Assembly: GCA_963697355.1 (NCBI GenBank)
Contig: CAVONV010000023.1
Coordinates: 1,178,001-1,242,000 of the forward strand
Source: CAVONV01 sp963697355
GTDB taxonomy: Bacteria > Acidobacteriota > Vicinamibacteria > Marinacidobacterales > DATDRI01
Length of the DNA: 64,000 bases
Reading direction: 5' to 3'
Position 1 is the stretch's first letter, and the number at the start of each line of letters is the position of its first letter. A model generated the notes under the pieces. It saw only the letters and a list, made by a program, of their open reading frames with translations. It did not search any database and had not been told where the DNA came from. Of the stretch, positions 36,379 to 44,906 are shown in pieces. Made by a program: the position numbers and the translations under genes.

Positions 36379-37041
36379 ATGATCCTGGGTATTGATGAGG
36401 CTGGCCGAGGCCCGGTTCTGGGACCGCTGGTTGTTGCTGGAGTGGTCTTGCGGCCCCAATGTGCTGCAGCCCTCACCCGCCGAGGCGTATCGGACTCCAA
36501 GGACTTCGGTGCCGGAGCAGAAGCCCGCCGGAAGCGTGGTGAGCTGGCAGAGCACGTTCATCGGATTGCCGAGGACGTTCGGGTCGAGGTCTTGGACCAT
36601 CAAGAAGTGGACCGTTACGCCGGCGATGGGCTTTTGAACGAGCTCGAGCGGCGGGCGGCTCGACGGATCATCCAGCAGGCCCCCAAGGTCCGGCGCATCG
36701 TTGCGGATGGTGAGCGCCTTTTTAGCGCCCTCGCGCATGAGTACCCTCACCTTGAAGCTCACGACCAGGGAGAAAGTGTCCATGTCGCTGTCGCAGCGGC
36801 GTCGATTGTGGCCAAGGATCGAAGGGACCGCCTTTTCGGAGAGATTGCCGCGAGGTATAGCAAAGAGTTTGGTGAGATCCGTGGTGGCGGGTACATCAAC
36901 CAAGCGACTGCGGAATTCCTGCGGCGGTACCATGAGAGGTATCACAAGCTTCCTCCGGAGACGCGAAGAAGCTGGGGGTGGAAGCTTCTACGAGACCTAG
37001 AGCCCCCTCATCTGCCGTTGTTTGACGGTCCCCGCGACTGA
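36379..37041 (+). CDS. rnhB: ribonuclease HII
   Basis: Removes RNA primers and misincorporated ribonucleotides from DNA. Family blocks: 'ILGIDEAGRGPVLGPLVVAG' (catalytic Asp-Glu at about 5-6), 'GVSDSKDFG', 'RIVADGERLF' (third Asp) and 'VAAASIVAKDRRDRLFGEI' (fourth Asp). The GPVLGPLVVAG version is closer to what I recall of archaeal-type RNase HII than to the bacterial GPLAGPVVAA form. About 220 residues. The ATG at 36379 has no obvious strong ribosome binding site. It is divergent from the truncated reductase gene. Confidence 0.93.
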   Translation: MILGIDEAGRGPVLGPLVVAGVVLRPQCAAALTRRGVSDSKDFGAGAEARRKRGELAEHVHRIAEDVRVEVLDHQEVDRYAGDGLLNELERRAARRIIQQAPKVRRIVADGERLFSALAHEYPHLEAHDQGESVHVAVAAASIVAKDRRDRLFGEIAARYSKEFGEIRGGGYINQATAEFLRRYHERYHKLPPETRRSWGWKLLRDLEPPHLPLFDGPRD

Positions 37042-37111
37042 TTCTCATCAGGTTTGCCGCCGGCGCTATAATGCAAACGAACCAATTTGAATGAATGGAG
37101 TCAATTGTCGA

Positions 37112-38936
37112 ATGAGAAAGACCAATGTTCGGTTGCTGACGATTTGTGCACTAGCTCTGGTGGGATGGGGTGCTTCCAAGAAAACTACTTCCGGGCCCGA
37201 CCTGTTCAATGGCGATCGTTTCATGGAGCATGTGCGCTATTTGGCCTCCGACGAGCTCGCCGGACGCGGGAATGGCAGCGACGGGTTGGAAGAAGCCGCC
37301 CAATATATCGAGAAGCAGTTTCGTGAAATCGGACTGAAACCGGCCGGCGAAAACGGAACTTACTTTCAGAAGTTTACCGTGTCGTTGGGGGGGGCCGTGG
37401 GGCCAGACACCTCCCTTGGCCTGGAAGGCGTCGGCCTGGAGCGATTCGCCCGAAATCCACAGCGACTTTGAGCCCATGACGTTCACCGGTTCCGGCCAGG
37501 TGGACGCGCCCATCGTCTTCGTGGGTTACAGCATTACCGCTCCTGAGCATCAGTACGACGACTATGCGAATATCGATGTCGACGGGAAAGTTGTGCTCAT
37601 TCTTCGCCATGTACCTCGCGAAGGCCGCCACGACGGGCCCTTCGATGCCGACCAGGGCCATGCCACGTTCGTCACGAAAGTCGTCAATGCCAAATCCCAC
37701 AAGGCCGCGGCCGTGCTGCTGCTCAACACCGGGGAGCCCGACGATCTCGAGAAGTTTGGCGACGATTTGGGTGCAGAGGACTTAGACATCCCCGCATTTC
37801 AGATCAAGCGAGAGCTCGCCGAGAAGATCTTGGAGAGCTCCGATAAGAACTTGGCTGAAGTGCAGAAGAAAATTGACGAAGATCTCGTGCCTTCGTCCTT
37901 CGAGCTTTCTGGAGCGAGAGCGCGACTCGATGTGAACGTGACACGGGCTCGGGCCGAAGTGCAAAACGTGCTCGGCTATCTACCGCCTGCCGGATCCTCA
38001 GGCGAAGAAGAGTTGCTGGTCATTGGTGGCCACTACGATCATGTGGGACGTGGTCATCGGCATTCTCGTTCATCCAAAGAGAACCGCGGACAAATCCACA
38101 ACGGCGCCGATGACAATGCATCAGGTACTGCTGGTGTCATCGAGGTTGCGCGGGCCTTCTCGAGTCGCTCGGACCTCGAGCGCGGTATCTTGTTTGTCGC
38201 CTTTGCCGGAGAGGAGCTGGGCCTTCTGGGTTCGAGCTACTACACTCGGAATCCGACGTTGCCGTTGGATAAGACCGTAACCATGATCAACCTCGACATG
38301 GTGGGCCGCCTGCGCAAGGACAAGCTCTATATCGGCGGTGTTGGAACCTCGGAAACATTCAAACCTGAGCTAGAGGAAATTGCCAAAACGGAAAACTTGG
38401 AGATGTCCTATAGCTTCTCCGGCTATGGCTCGAGCGACCATACTTCGTTTACCATCAAAGAGATTCCCTCCCTTTTCTTCTTCACGGGCCTCCACGAGGA
38501 CTACCATCTGCCAACCGATGACTGGGACGAGATAAATGCCGACGGGGCGGAGCGAGTTCTGGAAACGGTCTACCGGATTGCCGACTACGTTCAGGGACTC
38601 GGGGAACGCCCCGCCTTCAATAAGGCGGCCCTACAGGAGCGGCGGCCCAGTGCTGGCGCGGGTAGAGGTTACGGCGCCTGGTTCGGCTCCGTTCCCGACT
38701 TCGCCCACGAGGGCAAAGGGGTAGGCTTTTCCGGAGTGCGGGACGGAAGCCCGGCGGCAGAGGCAGGCCTTCAAGCGGGTGACGTCTTGATCGAATTTGG
38801 AGGCACGGCCATCGACAATCTTTATGACTTCACCGATGCGCTGCGTCGTCACAAACCGGGCGATGAAGTCATCGTGAAGGTGCTGCGTGAGGGGAAGCCG
38901 GTCGAGGCGAAGGTCACACTTGCTCGACGACCTTGA
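37112..38936 (+). CDS. M28 family aminopeptidase with PA and PDZ domains (one frameshift)
   Basis: Secreted zinc peptidase of about 610 residues. ATG at 37112 starts a signal peptide; ATG 37091 is an alternative. The N-terminal frame runs through 'NGDRFMEHVRYLASDELAGR' to about 37471; the rest is in another frame, open from 37416. A one-base shift around 37435-37460 joins them, leading into 'DFEPMTFTGSG'. Downstream: a PA domain ('YDDYANIDVDGKVVLILRHV'), the M28 core with zinc ligands 'GGHYDHVGRG', 'GADDNASGTAG', 'AFAGEELGLLG', 'NLDMVGR' and 'EDYHLPTDDWD', and a C-terminal PDZ ('GKGVGFSGVRDGSPAAEAGL'). All catalytic residues are intact, so the break is probably a sequencing indel or recent. 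Confidence 0.9.
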
Positions 38937-38939
38937 AGA

Positions 38940-39395
38940 CGCAGCTATGTTACAAGGGTTGTATCTCTCTCACCCCGTGTGGGGAGCGCGGGAAAACGGA
39001 GAATAGTTACTGTCGCTTCAGCTCAATCCGAGTCCAACCAGGAATAGAAGTAACGCGCTCACCACGACGAGGGCCGCCCTGACCTCGAATAACGGATCCA
39101 TTGAAGGCTCCTTTTTTGTGGTGACGATAGATCTATTAAAGCAAATGAATCGGTTGTTGGCAAGAGGAACAATCAGTGGCCACTGACTTCCGCCACTGGT
39201 CACCCGCCTTCGCGCATTGCGTCACGCTGTTGGCTTCCGCCTCCGTCGGTGGCGCCGATTCTTGCCACCGCCTTTGGCGAGAGTCGCCGAAGCTAATGCG
39301 AAGGCGGTCGGCGAGGTCTCGCCGTAGCTCCGAAACGTACTCACCATCCGGAGCGAAGGCGGACTGCCTACTGCCTACCGCCCTCTGGCTTCTGA
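38940..39395. other. gene-poor stretch with repeats, 456 bp
   Basis: Apart from the candidate 27-residue ORF at 39018-39101 no gene was seen. It contains CCCCGTGTGGGG-type dyad just after the M28 gene, a CAGTGGCCACTGAC palindromic element (39174 on), the 20-base element shared with 61320 (39194-39213), dense GCGAAGGCGG / CGCCGAAGC motifs, and ACTGCCT heptads at 39363-39376. Confidence 0.6.
39018..39101 (-). CDS. candidate 27-aa single-helix membrane miniprotein
   Basis: ATG at 39101 with a very good AAAGGAGCC ribosome binding site. The product is a short polar start followed by one hydrophobic helix ('VVVSALLLFLVGLGLS') and stop. No neighbours in the same direction within 1 kb upstream. Single-helix miniproteins are often regulators of membrane complexes; whether this is expressed is unknown. 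Confidence 0.45.
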   Translation of the reverse strand: MDPLFEVRAALVVVSALLLFLVGLGLS

Positions 39396-39397
39396 CT
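39194..39397. repeat. GCGAAGGCGG-type and ACTGCCT heptad repeat block
   Basis: Starts with a 20-base element matching 61320-61339 in inverted orientation with one mismatch, continues with several GCGAAGGCGG / GCCGAAGC units and ends with tandem ACTGCCT (39363-39376), the reverse complement of AGGCAGT. Confidence 0.65.
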
Positions 39398-40037
39398 ACT
39401 TCTTCTTAATGAGTCCCTGTCGCTCTAGGTAGCGACGGAGCGTCTTCGCGTGCTCCCACATGGAAGGTTTCAGCTTGGCGTTGTAAAGAAGTGCCGCCGG
39501 GTGGTAGAGGACTATGAACTGGATGAGCGGATAGTCGGTCAGATTGAAGAACTTACCGGCCTCTTCGGACATTTGAAAGTTCGTTTTGGACTTGTCCATG
39601 TGCTTGAGCGCCGTCGCTCCAAGAAGGATGACAACCTTGGGCTGCACCAGCTCGATCTGTCGCTTCAGATAAGGAATACATGCTGCTGCCTCTTCGCCCC
39701 GAGGTGAGCGGTTCTCCGGTGGTCGACACTTGACGATATTGGCGATGAGCATGTCGAGGTTGGTGTCGATACCGACGCCACTCATGATCTGATCGAAGAG
39801 TTGCCCAGCCCTTCCAACGAACGCCTTGCCTTGGCGGTCCTCGTTCTCTCCCGGGCCTTCTCCAATCACCAGGATGGAAGCCTCGTAGTTGCCTCGGTCC
39901 ACTACGATCTGGGTTCGACCGTCCTTGAGCGCGCAGCGGTCACAACCGCTTTCCACGAGACGTTTCTTGAACTCATCGTAGGTTCCCGCCTCCAAGATGG
40001 TATTGGAGCCGGTGTCGAACAAGTCGAACTGCTGCAT
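39396..40037 (-). CDS. family 4 uracil-DNA glycosylase (Fe-S type)
   Basis: Removes uracil from DNA, starting base-excision repair. Motif A is 'GEGPGENEDRQGKAFVGRAG' (about 58-77). Four cysteines in the family pattern would ligate a 4Fe-4S cluster: two in 'GCDRCALKDG' (about 32-35), one in 'IVKCRPPENRSP' and one in 'ACIPYLKRQI'. The C-terminal motif is 'LYHPAALL'. At 213 residues it is the usual length. It follows the MDP-1-like gene directly (TGA then ATG), so both are in one transcript. Confidence 0.94.
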   Translation of the reverse strand: MQQFDLFDTGSNTILEAGTYDEFKKRLVESGCDRCALKDGRTQIVVDRGNYEASILVIGEGPGENEDRQGKAFVGRAGQLFDQIMSGVGIDTNLDMLIANIVKCRPPENRSPRGEEAAACIPYLKRQIELVQPKVVILLGATALKHMDKSKTNFQMSEEAGKFFNLTDYPLIQFIVLYHPAALLYNAKLKPSMWEHAKTLRRYLERQGLIKKK

Positions 40038-40529
40038 TCAATCACTCCCGCCGTTGACGTGATCGAGAACTTCTGAAAGCGAGTGGATATCCTGGCCGAA
40101 GATGAGACCGGGAATCCCCACTTTCTGAGCGTCGCGAATGTTAGAAGGCCAGTCGTCGATGAAAAGGACCTCTTTAGGAGCCAGTCGGATCCCCTTCTCG
40201 AGGTCGAGATCTCGAAGAACTTGATTAAGAGATAGGTCCTTGTCCTGCCAAGCAAAGCAAGGGCACGAGAAACGGCCGAAAAGGCCGAGGAGTTTGAGAA
40301 TCTCGCCGGCCGTCTCGGGTGTCGAACGACTTGCGGCGGACAATAGTAGGCCGCGTTCCTCGAGGGCATCGATGGTGTCCCGTGCATCCGGCCTTAAGGT
40401 CAAGTGCAGCCCGCCGGCATCAGAGATCTGGTCTCCTCGACGCGTCCACGGGGGACGCATCAGTGCGCAGTACCCGTCCGAGAGGCTCCATAGGGTTTCG
40501 TCGAGATCGAAAACGACCAACTTCGTCAT
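40038..40529 (-). CDS. MDP-1-like HAD phosphatase
   Basis: HAD protein of about 163 residues resembling magnesium-dependent phosphatase 1, which acts on protein tyrosine phosphate or sugar phosphates. Motif I 'LVVFDLDETLWSL' (residues 3-15), motif II Ser in 'LSAASRSTPETA', and motif IV 'EVLFIDDWPSNIRDAQKVG'. The ATG at 40529 places motif I at the N-terminus, as expected; longer starts exist but the extra residues are Pro/Ala-rich. Immediately followed by the uracil-DNA glycosylase gene; a link to nucleotide or DNA repair is possible but unproven. Confidence 0.88.
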   Translation of the reverse strand: MTKLVVFDLDETLWSLSDGYCALMRPPWTRRGDQISDAGGLHLTLRPDARDTIDALEERGLLLSAASRSTPETAGEILKLLGLFGRFSCPCFAWQDKDLSLNQVLRDLDLEKGIRLAPKEVLFIDDWPSNIRDAQKVGIPGLIFGQDIHSLSEVLDHVNGGSD

Positions 40530-40590
40530 GAGATCAGCAGCGGAGTTTAACATAGATCCAAGGTGTGCCGGCATCGACGGATGGCTCTCG

Positions 40591-41562
40591 TCAGCCGGTC
40601 GACGCGAGGTGGCAGGCGGCGGAGTGGCCATGCGCTATGTCGATGGGCTCCGGTGACTCGAAACGGCATCGGTCGAGGGCGACGGGGCAACGAGGATGAA
40701 AATGGCATCCCGGGGGCGGGTTGAGTGGGCTCGGTTGCTCGCCTTTAATCACGGCGCGCGGCTTCTTACCCGGCACAGGTTCTGGAATGGACTCGAGTAG
40801 GGCTCGGGTATAGGGATGTGCGGGGTTCTTGAAGAGCTCTGCGGTGGGAGCCACCTCGACGATTCTTCCGAGATGCATGACTGCCACGCGATCGGCGGCA
40901 TGCTCCACGATGCGAAGATCGTGAGCGATGAATAGGTAGGACAAGTGGAGCTTCTCTTGTAGGTCCATCAACAGATTCAATATCTGAGCCTGTATCGAAA
41001 CATCGAGTGAGCTGATGGGCTCATCGGCCACGATGAAACGAGGATGGAGGGCCAAGGCCCGAGCGATTCCAATCCGCTGCCTCTGTCCGCCACTGAACTC
41101 GTGCGGGTAGCGCGTACCGAGTGATGGGTCGAGTCCCACGAGGCGAAGGAGGTCCGCCGTTTGCTCGATTCTGTCCTTTCCGTCGGCGACGCGGTGAATG
41201 ACGAGGGGCTCGCTCACGATAGTGTTCACCTTCATGCGGGGATTGAGCGAGCTTTGCGGGTCTTGGAAGATGATTTGCATCTTGCGCCGGAGTTTGCGTA
41301 AAGGTTCTCGGCCGAGTGCCAGGACGTTTTGTCCTTCGAAAAGGACTTCGCCGCTCGTGGGCTCGATCAACCTAAGCACCAATCGGCCGGTGGTCGTCTT
41401 CCCCGAGCCGGACTCGCCGACGAGTGCCAAGGTCTCTCCCTCGTTGACGTCGAAACTCACGCCATCCACGGCCCGGACCCGCCCCACTTCTTTCTTGAAC
41501 CAACCGCGACGGACCGGGAAGTGCTTGACGAGATTGCGAACCTCGAGGAGGGTCTCTGTCAT
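40591..41562 (-). CDS. oligopeptide/dipeptide ABC transporter ATPase (OppF/DppF type)
   Basis: ATP-hydrolysing subunit of a peptide importer. Walker A 'LVGESGSGKTTTGRLV' (about 41), Q-loop 'IIFQDPQSSLNP', signature 'FSGGQRQRIGIARAL', Walker B 'FIVADEPISSLD' and switch His in 'LFIAHDL'. The C-terminal oligo_HPY extension has 'CHFHPRCPVALDRC' and is the normal place for an Fe-S-like or regulatory Cys set. ATG at 41562 overlaps the stop of the partner ATPase by 4 bases. No permease or binding-protein gene is in the window. Confidence 0.93.
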   Translation of the reverse strand: MTETLLEVRNLVKHFPVRRGWFKKEVGRVRAVDGVSFDVNEGETLALVGESGSGKTTTGRLVLRLIEPTSGEVLFEGQNVLALGREPLRKLRRKMQIIFQDPQSSLNPRMKVNTIVSEPLVIHRVADGKDRIEQTADLLRLVGLDPSLGTRYPHEFSGGQRQRIGIARALALHPRFIVADEPISSLDVSIQAQILNLLMDLQEKLHLSYLFIAHDLRIVEHAADRVAVMHLGRIVEVAPTAELFKNPAHPYTRALLESIPEPVPGKKPRAVIKGEQPSPLNPPPGCHFHPRCPVALDRCRFESPEPIDIAHGHSAACHLASTG

Positions 41563-42554
41563 TTCGGGACCTCGGTCGCCTCCGAGTACTTGTGGCACGA
41601 GGCGAAGTGATTCGGTGCCACATCTTTCAGGGTAGGAACCACCGCATCACAGGGATCGAAACGATAGGGGCATCGAGGATGGAACGCGCACCCCGATGGG
41701 AGCTCCGCCAAGTTCGGAACCGTACCCTCGATGGCTCGAAGTCTCTTTTTTCCCTCTCCCTCCACCCCAGGACGAGGAATCGACCGAAGGAGTCCCTCGG
41801 TGTATGGGTGTTTGGGATCGTTGAAGATAGCGGCCACCGGTGCTTGTTCAACGATGCGACCGGCGTACATCACCGCTAGGTGGTCGACGTTTTGGGCAAC
41901 CACGCCGAGGTCATGGCTGATAAGGAGGAGAGACAGGCTGTACTCTTCTTTCAAGCGCGAAAGGAGCTCCAGGATTTGAGCTTGTACGGTCACATCGAGC
42001 GCCGTGGTGGGCTCATCGGCAATCAATAGATCAGGCGAACAGGCGATGGCCATGGCGATCAGGACGCGCTGCTTCATGCCTCCGCTCATTTGGTGTGGAT
42101 AGTCCGCGAGCCGTTTTATTGGATCGGGGATTAAGACGGCCTTTAGTAGTTCCGCGGCTCTTTCTTGGGCTTGTTTCCGGCCCATGCCAAGGTGGATCCG
42201 AAGCGGTTCCGCAACTTGATCTCCAATGGTTAGGACCGGATTCAGGGCGGCCGAGGGCTCCTGAAAAATAAGAGCGATCTCTCGCCCGCGCACCTTGCGA
42301 AGCTCGTCTTCGGATTGGCGGTGCAAATCGTGACCCTTCCACAAGACCACGCCCGCCGTGACTCGCCCGGGCGGGGGGACGAGTCGCAGAATGGAGTAAG
42401 CCAGCATCGACTTGCCGCAACCCGATTCTCCAACCAATCCGACGGTTTGACCCCGCTCGACAGTGAGGTCGAGGTTGTCGACGGCCCGGAGACGGCCATC
42501 GCGGGTCTCGAGCTCAGTTGTGAGCCCGCGAATCTGAAGGAGGGGCTCGCTCAT
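41559..42554 (-). CDS. oligopeptide/dipeptide ABC transporter ATPase (OppD/DppD type)
   Basis: Second ATPase of the peptide importer, 331 residues. Walker A 'LVGESGCGKSMLAYSI', Q-loop 'LIFQEPSAALNP', signature 'MSGGMKQRVLIAMAI', Walker B 'LLIADEPTTALD' and switch 'LLISHDLGV'. C-terminal oligo_HPY segment with 'CAFHPRCPYRFDPC'. It is the first of the pair and overlaps the OppF-like gene by ATGA; the two form the heterodimeric ATPase. Upstream (higher coordinates) there is only a repeat-bearing 110-bp gap and the mutase gene, so the membrane subunits must be encoded elsewhere. Confidence 0.93.
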   Translation of the reverse strand: MSEPLLQIRGLTTELETRDGRLRAVDNLDLTVERGQTVGLVGESGCGKSMLAYSILRLVPPPGRVTAGVVLWKGHDLHRQSEDELRKVRGREIALIFQEPSAALNPVLTIGDQVAEPLRIHLGMGRKQAQERAAELLKAVLIPDPIKRLADYPHQMSGGMKQRVLIAMAIACSPDLLIADEPTTALDVTVQAQILELLSRLKEEYSLSLLLISHDLGVVAQNVDHLAVMYAGRIVEQAPVAAIFNDPKHPYTEGLLRSIPRPGVEGEGKKRLRAIEGTVPNLAELPSGCAFHPRCPYRFDPCDAVVPTLKDVAPNHFASCHKYSEATEVPK

Positions 42555-42613
42555 CGGATGAGTCCTGGTCTTGGTAAGTCCATGAGCGTCGAACGCAACA
42601 GTGGCCCAGCCAA

Positions 42614-42640
42614 GCAGTCAAGCAGTCTGCAGTCAGACAC
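42614..42640. repeat. CAGTNNN heptad cluster
   Basis: CAGTCAAG, CAGTCTG and CAGTCAG follow each other at 42615-42636 between the ABC ATPase and mutase genes. Confidence 0.75.
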
Positions 42641-42664
42641 GGTTCGGCTGTCTCCTGTTCCTAT

Positions 42665-44257
42665 CTAGCGGCCTTTGTGCTCGCCAAATACCTTCCTCAG
42701 ACGATCCGAGATCTCGCCAAGGGTGGCATAGGCTTCGACGGCTTCCAAGACCGAGGGCATGAGATTCTCATCGCGTCGCGCCGTTTGCTCCACACGGTCG
42801 AGTGCTGCGATCAGGCGTTTCTCGTCCCGTTTCGATTTCAGGGCCGTCAAACGTTCGACCTGTTCTCTTTCTATCTTCGGATCGATTTGGAATATCTCGA
42901 TGGGGACTTGTTCGGCTTTCTCGTAGGTGTTTACGCCGATGACTTTCACGTCACGGGATTCGACACCTTTCTGAAAGCGGTAGGCGGAGTCTTGAATCTG
43001 GCTTTGGATCCAACCTGCTTCGATCGCTTTGATGGCGCCGCCACGCCTGTCGATCTCTTCGATGAGCTTCTCAGCTTCTTCTTGAATGCGATCCGTCAGG
43101 GACTCGATGGCATAGGAACCGCCCAGGGGATCCACCGTGTCGACCACGCCGCTTTCGAAGGCGATGACCTGTTGCGTTCTAAGGGCCAGCTCCGCCGTTT
43201 CTTCGGAAGGAAGTCCGAGTGCTTCATCGAGTGCGTTGCAGTGAAGTGACTGGGTCCCACCGAGCACGGCGGCGAGCGCCTGCATCGCCGTTCGGATGAC
43301 GTTGACGTTGGGCTGTTGTGCGGTCAGAGAGGAGCCCGCCGTTTGTGTATGGAAGCGGAGCATTTGGGCGCGAGGATTTTTCGACCCGAACCTCTCGCGG
43401 AGGAGCTTACCCCATAGACGACGTGCCGCTCTGAATTTCGCGATCTCCTCCAAGAAGTGACGATGGGAATTAAAGAAGAAGGAAAGGCGCTTGCCGAAAT
43501 CGTCGACGTCGAGACCCGCTGCGACGGCGGCCTTCACATACTCCAGGCCGTTGCCGAGAGTGAATGCGATTTCTTGTGCCGCCGTGGAGCCTGCTTCCCG
43601 AATGTGGTAGCCGCTGATGCTGATGGGGTTGAACTTGGGAATCGACTTTCTGCAATAAGCCACGATGTCGGTGGTGATCCGCATGGAGGCAGCGGGAGGA
43701 TAAATGTAGGTGCCGCGAGCCGTGTACTCCTTGAGTATGTCATTCTGAACGGTTCCGGATAGCTCCTCTTCCGCCACTCCTTGCCGACGGCCTACAGCGA
43801 TATAGAGAGCCAGAAGAATGACAGCCGTAGCGTTGATGGTCATCGAAGTGGAGACTTTGTCGAGGGGGATATTTTGGAAGAGCGTTTCCATGTCGTCCAA
43901 TGAATCAATGGCCACTCCGACTTTGCCGACTTCGCCTCGGGACAACTCGTTGTCGGAGTCATAGCCGATCTGGGTAGGCAGATCGAAGGCGACCGAGAGG
44001 CCACTTTGCCCTTGTTCGAGCAGGTAGCGGTAGCGACGATTCGATTCTTCCGCCGTGGCATAGCCGGCGTATTGTCGCATCGTCCATTGACGGCCTCGGT
44101 ACCCAGTTGCGTGGTTGCCGCGGGTAAATGGGGCGTCACCGGGCTCGCCTAGCTGTGCGGCATAGTCCCAGTCTTCCAAGCTTTCGGGGCCGTAGACTCT
44201 CGCGATCTCGATTCCAGATGTCGTCGTGAAACGTGATTTGTCGTCTTTTTCCACCAT
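42665..44257 (-). CDS. methylmalonyl-CoA mutase large (catalytic) subunit
   Basis: Cobalamin-dependent isomerisation of methylmalonyl-CoA and succinyl-CoA. The 530-residue length is the catalytic TIM barrel only, without the B12-binding domain, as in split mutases. Diagnostic blocks: 'YRGRQWTMRQYAGYATAEES', 'GLSVAFDLPTQIGYDSD', 'DILKEYTARGTYIYPP', 'ISISGYHIREAGSTAAQEIA' and 'QTAGSSLTAQQPNVNVIRTA'. These carry the active-site Tyr, Arg and His residues. ATG at 44257. The small cobalamin-binding partner and the chaperone ATPase are not in the window, which is unusual for a split mutase; they would be elsewhere. Confidence 0.94.
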   Translation of the reverse strand: MVEKDDKSRFTTTSGIEIARVYGPESLEDWDYAAQLGEPGDAPFTRGNHATGYRGRQWTMRQYAGYATAEESNRRYRYLLEQGQSGLSVAFDLPTQIGYDSDNELSRGEVGKVGVAIDSLDDMETLFQNIPLDKVSTSMTINATAVILLALYIAVGRRQGVAEEELSGTVQNDILKEYTARGTYIYPPAASMRITTDIVAYCRKSIPKFNPISISGYHIREAGSTAAQEIAFTLGNGLEYVKAAVAAGLDVDDFGKRLSFFFNSHRHFLEEIAKFRAARRLWGKLLRERFGSKNPRAQMLRFHTQTAGSSLTAQQPNVNVIRTAMQALAAVLGGTQSLHCNALDEALGLPSEETAELALRTQQVIAFESGVVDTVDPLGGSYAIESLTDRIQEEAEKLIEEIDRRGGAIKAIEAGWIQSQIQDSAYRFQKGVESRDVKVIGVNTYEKAEQVPIEIFQIDPKIEREQVERLTALKSKRDEKRLIAALDRVEQTARRDENLMPSVLEAVEAYATLGEISDRLRKVFGEHKGR

Positions 44258-44322
44258 GATCTTCTCTACATAGAAAAGCCGATGCTAACATACGCCCCGG
44301 CTTCTGGCATCTAGCGGCCAAG

Positions 44323-44835
44323 TCAAGGTCTGTCCAGTTTCTGATGGACGCCGCGCAGCCGTTGTCTCATGACTTCGTAAAGAGCAATGCCGACGCATGT
44401 CGAGAGATTGAGTGACCTGAGGTCGGCCCGCTCCATGGGAATCGAGAGCAGTCGTTCGTGGTACTTTTCCCGGATCGTCGACGCGAGCCCTCGCGTTTCA
44501 GAACCAAACAGGAGAACGAGAGGCTCCCGGAGCTCGATTTCCCACAGGCGACGAGGTGCTTCCGGGCTAATGAAGTAGGGTTCCCCGATTTCGGGGAGTT
44601 TCGTTTCGAACTGAGTCCAGTCTTGCCATACGACGGGTTGGACTTTCGGCCAATAGTCCAAGCCTGCTCGTCGCACCGCCTTGTCATCGAGCGAGAAACC
44701 GAGCGGTTGGACCAAATGAAGCTGCGCACCGGCAGCGAGGCAGCTTCTGCCTGCATTCCCGGTGTTCCAATGAATCTCAGGCTCGATGAGAACGACGTGA
44801 ACCGGTCTCTTTTTGGGGACAGTCACCGTCAACAT
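44323..44835 (-). CDS. trmL: tRNA (cytidine(34)-2'-O)-methyltransferase, SPOUT family
   Basis: Methylates the wobble base ribose of tRNA(Leu). SPOUT fold: 'VVLIEPEIHWNTGNAGRSCL' (about 15-34), 'LVLLFGSETRGLAS' (knot), and 'SLNLSTCVGIALYEVMRQRL'. About 170 residues, typical. The annotated start ATG (44835) lies inside the palindrome cluster at 44815-44904 and the first eleven residues ('MLTVTVPKKRP') come from repeat sequence; a GTG at 44802 (start of 'VHVVLIEPE') may be the ancestral start. The dynamin gene ends just upstream. Confidence 0.93.
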   Translation of the reverse strand: MLTVTVPKKRPVHVVLIEPEIHWNTGNAGRSCLAAGAQLHLVQPLGFSLDDKAVRRAGLDYWPKVQPVVWQDWTQFETKLPEIGEPYFISPEAPRRLWEIELREPLVLLFGSETRGLASTIREKYHERLLSIPMERADLRSLNLSTCVGIALYEVMRQRLRGVHQKLDRP

Positions 44836-44904
44836 TTCTTTGAATTGGGGACAGTCCCCACTGTAAACGTTGCTCCCGCAGTGTCTTAAGTGGGGACTGT
44901 CCCC
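44815..44904. repeat. three GGGGACAGTCCCC-type palindromes
   Basis: Copies at 44815-44827 (imperfect, GGGGACAGTCACC), 44847-44859 (perfect) and 44892-44904 (perfect, GGGGACTGTCCCC). They lie between the dynamin and trmL genes and overlap the trmL start. Confidence 0.9.
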
Positions 44905-44906
44905 AT

